Shown piece by piece: positions 11,205-24,782 of a stretch of DNA of 64,000 nucleotides. The position numbers and the translations under genes were made by a program. The first letter of the stretch is position 1, and each line of letters opens with the position of its first letter. Origin of the DNA: Sphaerolaimus hirsutus. Lineage: Eukaryota; Nematoda; Chromadorea; Monhysterida; Sphaerolaimidae. The stretch lies in assembly GCA_964036195.1 (NCBI GenBank), contig OZ038451.1, forward strand, positions 30,211,927 through 30,275,926, given 5' to 3'. Under the pieces are notes generated by a model that saw only the letters and a program-made list of their open reading frames with translations, did not search any database and had not been told where the DNA came from.

Positions 11205-13165
11205 TAGGGTGTCAAATTACCATTTCCGTTTTCTGTTTCCGCATTTCCGCAGGAAAATTTTTTACCTTTCCGTTTTCCGTTTTCCGGCAGCTGAAAAATT
11301 TTTACCTTTCCGTTTTCCATTTTCCAGCATGTCAAAAAAATTTTACCTTTCCGTTTTCCGTTTTCCGGCAGCTGAAAATTTTTTACCTTTCCGTTTCCGT
11401 TTTTCCGGCCCATTTTTCCGTTCTCCGGCTGAAAAATTTTTACCTTTCCGTTTCCGTTTTACCAGGCCATTTTTCCATTTTCTGGCTCGATTTTCAGTTT
11501 TCTGGCATTTTTCCATTGTTTTTCCAATCTGTATTTATCTTCAATTGGCTCATCCCATTGTGTTGTTTTTGTCTCTTGGAGCAGCATTGACAACTGGGAT
11601 TTCAGGGTCAGTGAAACAGGTGCTGTGAACCCAATTGGGTCATATGCTGACACCAATAATTTATTCAAGTTTCATCTGGTTGGTGTTGTGATGCTGTCAA
11701 TTTGCAATTTTGGTGTTGATATTGCCAGCATGTCTGTTTGGTGATTTTATTTCATGCCCATTACTGCGACAATTTTATTCACCTTTGGACTCCTGTCGTT
11801 TTATGCTATTTCATTCATGACTGATCTGGAGTTTGACAGCCATTCCCTCATGTTCATAGAACATTGGTTAAATAAAGCTTTGACTTTGTAATATAGTCCT
11901 AAAGCTTCAACTTCATTCGTGACACTCATGATGAAGTTATCGACATAAATGTTGTTACTTATCATTGCCAACTGGTTTTGTTCCCCTTCATTTTCTTCAT
12001 ATTCATTCATGTGGTTTATTGTCACATTTAAATGGTATTTTATAACTGCTCCCAAAATTACTGGGCTGCAGACAAGTCCAATTAGTACGCGTTTAAAACG
12101 AAGTACTATTAAGTTATTTTCAGTTACTGGTTTTGAGGCATCTTTCAGCCAGAAAAATCGTGTGTAGTCTCTAGCTTGGTCATGCAATCCTATTTGGAAA
12201 AATGCTTTTTCAATATCAGCAATTAATGCTAGATTGCCTGCCCTGAACCTCAGGAGTAGGCCCAGTGCTAATGGTGTTGTAATTGGTCCTCTAAAAAAGC
12301 ACTTGTTGAAACTGGGCTTACCTGCCAACCCATCGTACACAATTCTGCATAATGTCGATTTGCCCAGCGTGATTACTGGCTGGTGTGGCAGGTAATGAAT
12401 CCCCTTGTTGTCTGTTTTGTCATCACAGATCTCAATTATTCCCTTTTCTAGTTGGTCGTCCAAAACTTTCCGGTATTGTTCGAATAAGTTTGGATCTTTG
12501 TTGAATCTTCTTATCAGTGATTTAAACCGCACCAAGGCTTCTGCTTTTTCCGTGGGCAGGTCACTGATACTCTCTTTATATGGCCAGTCAATATAGTATT
12601 GTTTGTTGTTGTCATTGAATTTTATGCTATTTATTATCATCTTGTCTGCAATGTCGTCATCAATTGCATAGGGGTCATCAGTGATTCCCACTGCTTCTAG
12701 ACTGTGAAATTGTCATAGTGTTTCCTTTCCTATGGCCACTATGGCTACTTTTTGATGATTTTTCGTTGGTTCAGTTAATCTTGAACTACAAGTGAAGTTA
12801 CAGGCATGATCCATAGTTGCAGAATGTACAGCTACCACAATCAAAGCCAAACAGGCAAACCTGCATGCAGGTTTTCCTTCTGCAAATTTGTCTATTACCG
12901 TGCTAGTTTCACTTATTTCTGTGAAAATTTTGCTTTCCGTTTTCCATTTTCCGGCATTTCATTTTTCCGTTTTCCGTTTTCCGGCCGACAATTTTTTTTA
13001 CCTTTCCGTTTTCCATTTTCCGCTGAGTGAAATTTTTTACCTTTCCGTTTTCCGTTTTCCAGCAGAAATTTTTTTTTTACCTTTCCGTTTTCCGTTTTCC
13101 GTAAAGTGAAAAAAATTTACCTTTCCGTTTTCCGTTTTCCGTAAAAAAAATTTTTTGACACCCTA
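11205..13165. mobile_element. hAT element (TAGGGTGTCAA termini) carrying retrotransposon pol DNA, TSD ggtgtgcc
   Basis: Left end tagggtgtcaaat, right end ttgacaccta; the 8 bases ggtgtgcc are exact at 11197-11204 and 13166-13173. Both arms (about 11205-11475 and 12935-13165) consist of 'ttttacctttccgttttccg' repeats, all reading ttccg on the plus strand. The same termini and repeats form a complete 210-bp element at 33246-33455. Between the arms lies about 1.4 kb of BEL/Pao pol on the minus strand. The duplication shows the whole 1961 bp lies between one pair of duplicated targets, so the pol DNA is either captured cargo or a later insertion. Confidence 0.75.
11459..12720 (-). pseudogene. BEL/Pao-type retrotransposon pol, reverse-transcriptase fragment
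   Basis: The minus-strand frame 12691-11801 encodes an RT palm: LEKGIIEICDDK, then CRIVYDGLAGKPSFN, FRAGNLALIADIEKAFFQIG (catalytic D), and NNIYVDNFIMS (the YVDD box here YVDN). Reading on in the same frame reaches LVSAYDPIGFTAPVSL, the segment that follows RT in Pao polyproteins. In-frame stops lie near 11804, 11751 and 11685, and another lies just before 'QFHSLEAVGI'. RNase H and integrase are absent and the 3' side stops at the hAT arm. It is a dead fragment. BEL/Pao elements are animal-specific. Confidence 0.85.
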
Positions 13166-13167
13166 GG

Positions 13168-13610
13168 TGTGCCCCGTACTCGTTCCCAGTAAAGAAAAAA
13201 GTGGGTTATGGTAGATATTTTTCCGGAAAGTGTCTGTTTTGTGAGAGTTATGTCCCATTTTGTGAAACTTATGTCCCTATGACGTCATAATATTATGGTA
13301 TTGACACAAGAATAGGATACAGTAGATTGATGGCCTATGGTATCCAAATCTTGCGTCATTACTGTATTTTGTTGGATTATGGTAGTGTAGATTATGGCAA
13401 TGGTGGTGATGTTATGGTAATTTTGCATCACCATAATATTGCGTCACCATAATTTTGCGTCACCATAATTTTGTGTCACCATAATTTTGCGTCTCCATTT
13501 GGGTTACTGTAATTTGTGCTACCATAATCTTCTGAATGTAAGGACACTGTTTTTGAGAACTGGGAAATTGGCTGTTTTTGGAACGAGTGAGGTGCACACC
13601 ATGGTCCCCA
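13168..13610. repeat. Repeat family U, copy 1
   Basis: Contains 'gtgggttatggtagat', 'ccggaaagtgtctg', 'aacttatgtccc' and 'atgacgtcat', with reiterated 'caccataattttgcgt'. The same phrases occur at 14840-15200 and, inverted, at 32049-32360. The flanks 'gtgtgccccgtactcgttcc' and 'ggaacgagtgaggtgcacac' are an imperfect inverted pair, so these are probably the termini. No coding. Confidence 0.55.
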
Positions 13611-13960
13611 TAGATAAAATAGCTCCAGGGTTTGTTGTGTTGGAATATATATTGGTCATTTTCATAATAAGTATTTGTTGATAAAGGTTTGTTGAACTAA
13701 AAGCCTATATGAGAGAAAAAGAATTAATACAGAGTGAAACTGACTACTGGCTACTGGTTAGAACTGAACTAAGATTGGAATGGAGCAAAGGTTTGAACTG
13801 AGCCAAAATGAGCTCAAGTCATGTTTATGCATGTGAGCAAAGTCATAAATCATCAATTATTGAATTGAAGCACATTTGTTTTTGGGATACAACAAATGAC
13901 ATTGTGCACATGCCTTTATTACCTTCCATTCTGCAGCTGTTGTATTTATGTATGCTTGAC

Positions 13961-14423
13961 TACCGTATTTCCTTGAAATACCCCCCCCCCCCTCGAAATA
14001 CCCCCCCCCCCCCCCTCGTTTGACCCCCCCCCCTCTCGAGACCACTATGAAACAATCACCCCCCCCCTCGAAATACCCCCCCCCCCAAATTGAGTGTAAA
14101 GAGAACGTACATGACAAATACTGCAGTTTGTGTTCTGCGTAGTGCAGAACACACGTTAAAACAATGTCGGAATCATGTTAGAACAGTGTTTATACCATCT
14201 ACGTACCAATATTAGTCTACAGAACCTTATAAATGGCGGTTTTTGTTGCATTTTTCGACGTCTGCGTACGTTTCAGACGACAATTTTGTACTTGGTTTTC
14301 AAAAATTTTCTTGTGAAACAATAACCCCCCCCTCGAAATACCCCCCCTCGTTTAACCCCCCCCCCCTCTCGGGACCACTATGAAACAATCACCCCCCGGG
14401 GGGTATTTCGAGGAAATACGGTA
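13961..14423. mobile_element. TA-inserting MITE, family A, copy 2
   Basis: TA-ccgtatttccttgaaatac...ttcgaggaaatacgg-TA. It has two C-rich subterminal blocks and a core (about 14100-14300) with 'cagaacacacgttaaaacaa', 'gttagaacagtgt' and 'gtacgtttcagacg', shared with copies at 8931 and 40777. Non-coding; the 86-codon minus-strand frame is translated repeat. Confidence 0.85.
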
Positions 14424-15560
14424 TGTTTAAACAGAGTACTACTTTGGACTGAGCCAAGATTTGAAAAGAGTCCAGGGCATGTGGTGTGTATGCAAGCCAA
14501 GTCAACCTTCATGTATTATGTAGAATGAGTGTACATTGGATTTTGGGATGCATTATTGCAACAATGTCCTTGTGCACATGCCTTTATTACCTTAAATATT
14601 TCTGTACACCATTCTGCATCCGTTCTGTTTATGTATGCTTGACTATGTTGATACTGGTCACTATTTTGAACTGAGCCAAGGTTTGAAAAGAGCACAGGGA
14701 AAGGAATGAGATTATGGTAATCTGGAGTACCAAAGTCAAATGAATATAAGATTATGGTATTTTGCATTACCGTAACCTGTTGAATATAGGGACACTGATT
14801 TTGAGGTGAAAAATGACACTTTTTGTGTTGAAACTGATGTTTTTGGACCCCCCACTCATTCCCAGTCAGGAAAAAGTGGGTTATGATAGGAAAAGTCTGG
14901 AAAGTGTCCATTTTAGGGAACTTATGTCCCAATTTGATACTTATGACACCATGACATTGCAATGTTTGTAAGATTAGGATACCATAGTGTGGTGCAATAC
15001 CATATCCAAATCTCATGGCTTTACTGTAATGTGACACAAAAGATTTGATTATGGTAATGTGGAGTACTGTGACCTTGTGAATGTAAGATTATGGTATTTT
15101 GTTTTACCATAATCTCTTGAATGTAAGGACACTGTTTTGAGGTGAAAAAATGACACTTTTTGGGTTGAAACTGATGTTTTTGGGAGTGAATGGAACAAGT
15201 TGTGAAAATTACTTTTGATCTTTCTATGCAACATTCTGCAGCTGTTGTGCTTTAAGCTTGCTTGAATATGTTTACATATTACATGGTTAGATTAACTGGT
15301 GAATTTGAAGGTGAAAATAGGCAAAAATGTATCAAATTAGTGATTTTGAGTGAAAAATGGGTAAAAATTTCTGAAAATACTCACTTTTATGTTTCCCAGT
15401 GAAAAAAAGTATTTTCGATATTTTTAGCATTTGCTGGTGGGCGAGCTTTTATCGCCTGGTCATTGATCAAACGCATGAAAAAGGTAACAGAGTTTTGGGG
15501 TTGATTTTCTCGCTGACCAGCACCTCGCACCGGAATTAGCGTTTACCAGCTAATTTTACA
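14424..15560. repeat. Repeat family U copy 2 and unassigned AT-rich DNA
   Basis: Roughly 14840-15200 repeats the 'cattcccagtcaggaaaaag', 'gtgggttatga' and 'ggaaagtgtcca' blocks of copy 1. The 13808-13960 and 14480-14650 stretches are also related to each other ('tgtgcacatgcctttattacc', 'ttatgtatgcttgacta'), so this interval contains diverged duplications. No gene is supported. Confidence 0.45.
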
Positions 15561-15700
15561 AAGATGAATTTGTGTGTATGCTAAACTTGCGTATCACAAA
15601 AAAGAAAAATCAAGATGGCTTATTCACAGTGAGTAGTCGAATGTCAAAAAAGGAATGGCACAATTCTCTTATGACTGGTGAGCCACTGGCTCAAATTTAC

Positions 15701-15835
15701 CTCTACGCCATTGGAGTATCTCTTGAACTTCTTCTGTGCAGGTTTGTCGCCATTGGCGTGCGCCTGCTGGCTGCTGTTGCCGTTCGGTCGCTGCTGTTTC
15801 GGGCCGGCGCCGTTCAAACGTTTCGGAGGTGCCAT
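15701..15835 (-). CDS. Candidate first coding exon, basic protein, unrecognised
   Basis: Starts ATG at 15835 and encodes 45 residues: MAPPKRLNGAGPKQQRPNGN, then SSQQAHANGD, then KPAQKKFKRYSNGVE, ending at a good donor (GAG|gtaaat). The peptide is hydrophilic and rich in K, R, Q and N, as in a nuclear or RNA-binding N-terminus. A TATA box 65 bp upstream supports a true transcription start. No downstream exon was found to the left, where repeats and MITEs dominate. I do not recognise the family. Confidence 0.5.
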
Positions 15836-15899
15836 GATCGGAAATGAGCTAAGTTTCGATGAGATGAAGTCCGTATGAGTGTGTCTGCTGTGACCGCTC

Positions 15900-15909
15900 T
15901 ATATTTATA
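15900..15909 (-). promoter_or_regulatory. TATA box
   Basis: On the minus strand the sequence is TATAAATATA, followed by about 65 bp to the ATG at 15835, leaving room for a start site about 30 bp downstream and a short leader. The surrounding DNA is GC-richer than its neighbours. This is a motif match only. Confidence 0.45.
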
Positions 15910-16329
15910 CCCTGGCGCGTGGCTCCGTGTAATCGTTTTTCATTTTTGCGCAGTTCAGCGGAAGGCAGTTGCCTTTGATCTATGGATTATCCTGATATCG
16001 ACGGATGGATCTACGTCGCGTTGCAAGCCGTCTGTTGCAGCATTTTTGATCATGTGAGTTGTGTGTGGTTAGATTTGTATCGGCTTAGTCGCTTTGTTGT
16101 GTCGATTTTTTCGATTATTTTTGTTTTATCGATAATAGATGGATTTGATAAGGTAGTACCGGAATATGTTGGAAATAGTGGGATATGTTATTGAAACAGT
16201 TCCGGGGAAATGTTTTTGGGAATGAATTGGGTTGGGTGGGGTTGTGTTGTATGTGGCTCCACTTTCCGGTACTAGCGGGGTTGGGTTGTTGAACTGATCG
16301 ATTTCATAATCAAATAGATCCATTTCATT

Positions 16330-17012
16330 ATGTCAACGTGTGTGCACAAGTTGTGTTTGGTAGTGAGGTGTGGGTAATTGATAATTAGTTTTGTGAGCGT
16401 AGAATTCATTGGTTCTATGGGGAATTCCATTTTATGCAAATTTTTCATTAGATCTAGTATGCGTTTGGACCCGTCTGACAGATCACTGCAAATTTCTAGG
16501 TAACGTTTTGCTTGGGCATATAAGGTGTTGTATCCCAGCTGTCTTTGTACATTGCTTGAGACGTGAGTGTTTTATACAATGTTAAATTTATAGTCGTCTG
16601 TTTTATTCCACAGGTTGAATTTTGGGCAGTTGGCAACGATGCTGATATCAAGATCAAGGAAATGGACCCTTGTCCCGGTTTCAGAGGTGTCTGGTTTGAG
16701 TGATAGGTCAGTGCCATAGATATTGGTACACATGGCACTGAAGTTTTTCTTGTTGATGACTAGTATGTCATCGACATATCTTTTTGTTCTGGGGATTTGG
16801 GGCATCTGGTAGGGGTTGGTGTCGATGCGCAGGACCTGTGCCATAAACTTTTCCACATCTCTCCATCTGAGCAGCTTGACCATGACCATCTCGTCCACCT
16901 TCTTTCCAATCGGTAGGAGCCCTTTGGCAGCACCTTTGCTGGCCTTCTGGAGCTTGTCCACGAACTGCATCTGCATCTCTGTGACGGTGGTGCCTTGGGG
17001 GATCTGAAGGAG
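16330..17012 (-). pseudogene. Reverse-transcriptase palm/thumb fragment with RYVDD box
   Basis: An acceptor (ctccttcag) precedes IPQGTTVTEMQMQFVDKLQK. The frame reaches TKRYVDDILVINKKNF (the YVDD polymerase box), TRVHFLDLDISI (the FLDL motif after it), and, beyond one in-frame TAA near 16575, HVSSNVQRQLGYNTLYAQAK followed by RYLEICSDL (thumb). This order is known from non-LTR and Penelope-like RTs; I cannot assign the clade. The part before the YVDD box (LLPIGKKVDEMVMVKLLRWRD) does not look like RT, suggesting a chimera. The fragment starts 25 bp after the stop codon of the neighbouring gene. Confidence 0.65.
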
Positions 17013-17036
17013 GGGGGATTTTTGTTTTAGATTGTT

Positions 17037-20878
<3,842 letters not shown>

Positions 20879-21063
20879 CTAAAGTGTGAATGTCACCAAA
20901 AAATTGAAAGGTACTCTTGTGAATGTCACCAAAAACATTGAAATGTAATGACATAGTAACACCAGTGGGGTCTTATTTGAGTACCAAGATTACATTAAAA
21001 CACCCCTGGGGTCTTATTTAAGCTACAGCAAAACACAATAGACAAAAAAACCACACATCTCAC

Positions 21064-22433
21064 CTTGCTTTTGGAATGTGTAGAAGTTGACCCCGTCCAC
21101 GTCCACGTCCACCAGCAGGATGGCTTTCTGTTTCCTCCTCTGTCTCCTGCTTCACCTGTTCCAACTCAAGCGAATCCACCGGTGTTTCTGGTATCACTGG
21201 TGTCACTGGTGTCACTGGTGGCCTTCTGCCTCCAGCGTAGATTCCTGGTCTGAGCACGGTGCCGACGAGGGCTGGGGTGCCTGAGTAGATGGAAGGAAAG
21301 AGATGTGTGAGAGAAAAAATGACGTTTTACATGTACACCACTTTTGGCCACATTCTAGTCACACACAAAAGCCTACCCCCCACAAGGTCCACAAGCGTCC
21401 AATCAAAAACATCTCCAAAACCCACCTGGTCTCCAGAAACTTGACAGTGTGTTTTGGTGGCTTGCAGCTTCTTGACCACTACAACTAGCGCCTCCAGCAG
21501 CTGCACACGCTTGCACATGCACGTGAACTGCCCGTCCTGCAGCGTTTGTAGTGTTGCCAACAGGTTTGGATGGTGGAGTGGGTGATTGGGTGATGGCGCT
21601 ACTCCCGCCTGCCTGCAATGTGGGGGGATTTATTTGAGCATTTGTCTAGTACACAATCACCACAGCTTAAATAAGACCCCAGGGGGAGTTCTTTTTATTT
21701 AAAGTGCTTTTTTCCCCTTTTTTAAACACAAATAAAAAACCCCAGGGACAGGGACGTATCCAGGATTTTTGAGCGGGGGGGTGGGCTGCTTGTTTACGGG
21801 GGCCGGCGAACGGGGGGGGCTCAGCCCCCCCCTAAAACTGTTCCCTATATAGGGACGGCAAAGCGTTTTGGCGCTAGCGCCATACAAAGGAGCCACGCCA
21901 TGGCGCTATTGGCGTTGGCGCCAGCGCCAGGAACCGCTTATATGTATGTAAATGTGCATAATATACAGCGAAATTTGCAAAAAATGTGTTCATTTCTAAG
22001 GATTTTGGTTTAAAGTGGACGATCCACTGAAAATACACTGCATGGGGAATAAATTGCGCGCTTGCGCGCAAAATTTTTAAGAAACATCGAAAAGTTGCAC
22101 TTTCCGGTACTTTTTAGGTCTCACCCCGGGAAGGGGGGGGGCTGCAGCCCCCCCCCCCCCCGCCCCCCCTGGATACGTCCTTGCCCAGGGACTATTATTT
22201 TACAAAAACACCAAAAACCAACTTTGCTTTCTTGCTTGTCAATTTTTTTGTCTCCACAACCTTCTTCATTTGAGGGGCCAAATTGCATGTGCAGCTCCTT
22301 GAAGGTGTCCCTGAAAACCTCTAAAAGCTTCTGTGAGCGTTTTCTGCCTTCAAAGGAAATGAGCTCAAACAAGAGCTTGCACCCACGGCCGGAACCGTCG
22401 TCCAGGTTCTGCAGCTGCACGCCAGTAGAAATC
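21064..22433 (-). CDS. Further exons upstream of the 17-21 kb gene (connection uncertain)
   Basis: Three open blocks have good splice borders. 22433-22261 (acceptor cacactcag, donor GAAG|gttgtg) encodes ISTGVQLQNLDDGSGRGCKL and KLLEVFRDTFKELHMQFGPS. 21612-21426 (acceptor acattgcag, donor CCAG|gtggg) encodes FTCMCKRVQLLEALVVVVKK. 21280-21064 (acceptor ctactcag, donor CAAG|gtgag) encodes a Pro/Val/Glu-rich stretch with ESHPAGGRGRGRGQ. They share the strand and GC-rich style of the next gene, but the only fully open frames do not join in phase with one another or with exon 20878. Missing small exons, indels or decay would explain this. No family recognised. Confidence 0.45.
21749..22183. mobile_element. 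hAT-type element (CAGGGACGTATCC termini), TSD cccaggga
   Basis: Ends cagggacgtatccagg...cctggatacgtccttg; the 8 bases cccaggga are exact at 21741-21748 and 22184-22191. Both subterminal regions are G/C-rich with 'ggctcagccccccc' and 'gggggctgcagccccc' pairs. It sits in an intron between the exons at 21612 and 22261. A fragment of the family is at 529-630. Non-coding. Confidence 0.85.
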
Positions 22434-23560
22434 CTGAGTGTGAAAAAATTATTAATATTGTAGTGATGAATAAATTCATTATAGTATACCATATTTCCTT
22501 GAATTGCCCCCATGGATTTGTTTTTCAGAGTGAAAATTTTTAGAGAAAAACGTGAAAAATGCAACAATAACCACCATTTATAAGTTTTTACAGCCTTATT
22601 TTATTACATCAGAGTAAATATGACATTCATATTTACAACAAAACATATGACAAATCTGTATTTTATCTTCAGAACTACCAAATCAAATAATCCCATTTTC
22701 AAAAAATCAGATTAAAAAACACCCCCGGGGACTTATTCGAGGATATACAATATTAAAAACTCAAAGTTTCGCATCACCCAATGAAAACCAAAACTACTTA
22801 ATTGATAATGTTAAACATTCGAAAATGTTTAATTTAAGGTAAAAAGGTCAGTAAATACTTTTTTCATCAAACATTCAAAAACGACCCCCATCTGCAAATG
22901 TTTTAACGAAAACATTATTCGCTAACACGTTATTGCATTCAATGCTGCAAACATTTCCCCTAAATGGAATGAAAACAATTCTGCAGTAAACATTTATGTA
23001 AACATAGGTATCCAAAACAATTTTCCTTTCATTAGAGGCAAATCAAAAATAAGCCTACTAAACACCTGTTTTATCAAAGAGTCTTCTGTTTTTCCTAATT
23101 TAAATAAAAAAATACAAGCCAAGTATAAACATTGAGCAAAAATGCATTGGCCGGTTTTTTTTGAGGCATTGTTTTTATTAGGTGTGTTTGTTTTTGGCAT
23201 AATTCCAAGAAAAATTATGAAACAATTATTTTCAAAACCGCAGAATGTACATTCGGTGCCTATGAAAGCATTTGTTCATTCTGCATGTGCCCTATCAATG
23301 CCACAGGCACAATCATATGTTCGGCTAACAATTTAAAGCACGGGAGTTTCCGGCCGGTCAGTGTTTAAAATTTTTTTAAAAATTTTTAAAATTTTAAAAT
23401 CAGTTTTTTATCTGAAAAACATTACAGGGCCGAATAAAGAGCGAATGGGGCGTCGCCAAAAAGCTACAACTGCATGCCGAATTTTGCAATCTGGAAATGC
23501 AGCTACAGCCGCAGTACGTTTCACATATAAAACTAATGTGGGTGGATGATGCGTAAGTTG
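22434..23560. other. Intergenic DNA with a decayed family A-like repeat
   Basis: About 22488-22750 runs from 'ccatatttccttgaattgcc' to 'ttattcgaggatatacaat', a decayed relative of the TA-inserting MITEs. The rest is AT-rich with no supported exon. Confidence 0.4.
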
Positions 23561-24280
23561 AATTTTTCTGGGGTGCGGAAGGGGGGAAACGCTTGAATTT
23601 TTCTGGGGGTGGGAACGGGGGGAAACGTTTGATTTTTTCTGGGGAGTGGAAGGGGAAAAACGCTTGAATTTTTCTGGGGAGCAGAAGGGGCGAAACGCAT
23701 GAATTTTTCTGGGGAGCGGAAGGGGCGAAACGCATGAATTTTTCTGGGGAATGGAAGGGACAAAAAGTATGAACTTTCTGAGGGTGGGGAAGGGGGAAAA
23801 CGGTTGAATTTTCTGGGGTGGAGAAGTGGGGAAAACGGTTGATTTTTTCTGCAAAGTGGAAGCGGCAAAAACGGATGATTTTTTCTGGGGAGCAGAAGTG
23901 GGGAAAACGCTTGATTTTTTCTGGGGAGCGGAAGTGGGGAAAACGCTTGAGTTTTTCATGGGAACGGAAGGGACAAAACGCATGAATTTTTTCTGGGGAA
24001 CGGAAGGGGGAAAACGGTTGAATTTTCTGGTGTGGAGAAGTGGGGAAAACGGTTGAATTTTCTAGGGTGGAGAAGTGGGGAAAACGGTTGAATTTTTTAT
24101 GAGGTGCGGAAGGGGGAAATGTTGAACGTTTCGGGGGGCGGGGAAGGGGAAAACGTTGAATTTTTTATGAGGTGCGGAAGGGGGAAACGTTGAATGTTTC
24201 GGGGGGCGGGGAAGGCGCAAAACGCTTGAATCTTTCGGGGGGGTGGGGAACGCGCAAAATGCTTGAATTTTTGGCATGGG
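23560..24280. repeat. Minisatellite with a 35-bp unit
   Basis: About 20 tandem copies of a unit such as gaatttttctggggagcgga followed by aggggcgaaacgcat. Spacing between successive 'gaatttttctgggg' starts is exactly 35 bp around 23666, 23701 and 23736; later units vary (tgaattttctagggtggaga, gaacgtttcgggg). The minus-strand frames rich in PSAPQKNS are translations of the repeat. Confidence 0.9.
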
Positions 24281-24475
24281 GGAAAAGTTTTATTTTTAGG
24301 ACCAATTTATTGCCATAAAAGTAATACATCTTTTTCCGGGCGATTCGCAATTTTTGTTGTTATTCCTCAAGCAAACGATCATTTTTGAGCTGTGAACCCC
24401 CGGAAAAAGACGTATTACTTTTATGGCAATAAATTGGTCCCAAAAATAAAACTTTTCCCCCACTCCACCCCCTAT
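24271..24475. repeat. Inverted-repeat element with about 65-bp arms
   Basis: The left arm gggggaaaagttttattttt...ccataaaagtaatac (24277-24345) is the reverse complement of 24405-24465. The arms are separated by about 60 bp containing 'tcaagcaaacgatcattttt'. It abuts the minisatellite. Non-coding. Confidence 0.75.
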
Positions 24476-24569
24476 CCCCATAATCACACATGACCTGAAC
24501 ATTCAGCTTTGGTCCGAACACCATGATAGTATGTGAAACAGAAAAAACAACACAAGCCCCAACGTACCC

Positions 24570-24659
24570 GTCGTTCAAAGCAGAGGTGCTGACAAAATCT
24601 GTAGCCGGCACCACAAGTGCAGCGATGAGCAGCACAATGCCGGCCACCAAATTTGACAT
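24570..24659 (-). CDS. Candidate first exon with a hydrophobic leader
   Basis: ATG at 24659 encodes MSNLVAGIVLLIAALVVPAT followed by DFVSTSALNDG and a donor (GG|gtacgt) in phase 2. The leader could be a signal peptide or first membrane helix. The phase and the AGIV motif recall exon 1 of the membrane-protein paralogues at 44.8-61.9 kb, but no matching exon 2 was found to the left. Low certainty. Confidence 0.35.
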
Positions 24660-24782
24660 TTCAGAACGATGGAGCCGGAGTTAGTGACCGTTTCAAAATC
24701 GGTTTGTTGTTTTTGTTTTACTTTTGTGGGGTTTTTACTGAAAAATAGGAATGTATATTGGTAAAACATTTTTAAAAACATA

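Noticed and set aside
11038-11628. 196-codon plus-strand frame
   Set aside because: Most of it is translated ttccgttttccg repeats of an hAT arm (FPFSVFRQLKNFYLS-like units); no domain.
23408-23983. 191-codon minus-strand proline/serine-rich frame
   Set aside because: The 35-bp minisatellite is not a multiple of three, and all frames give the same repetitive peptides.
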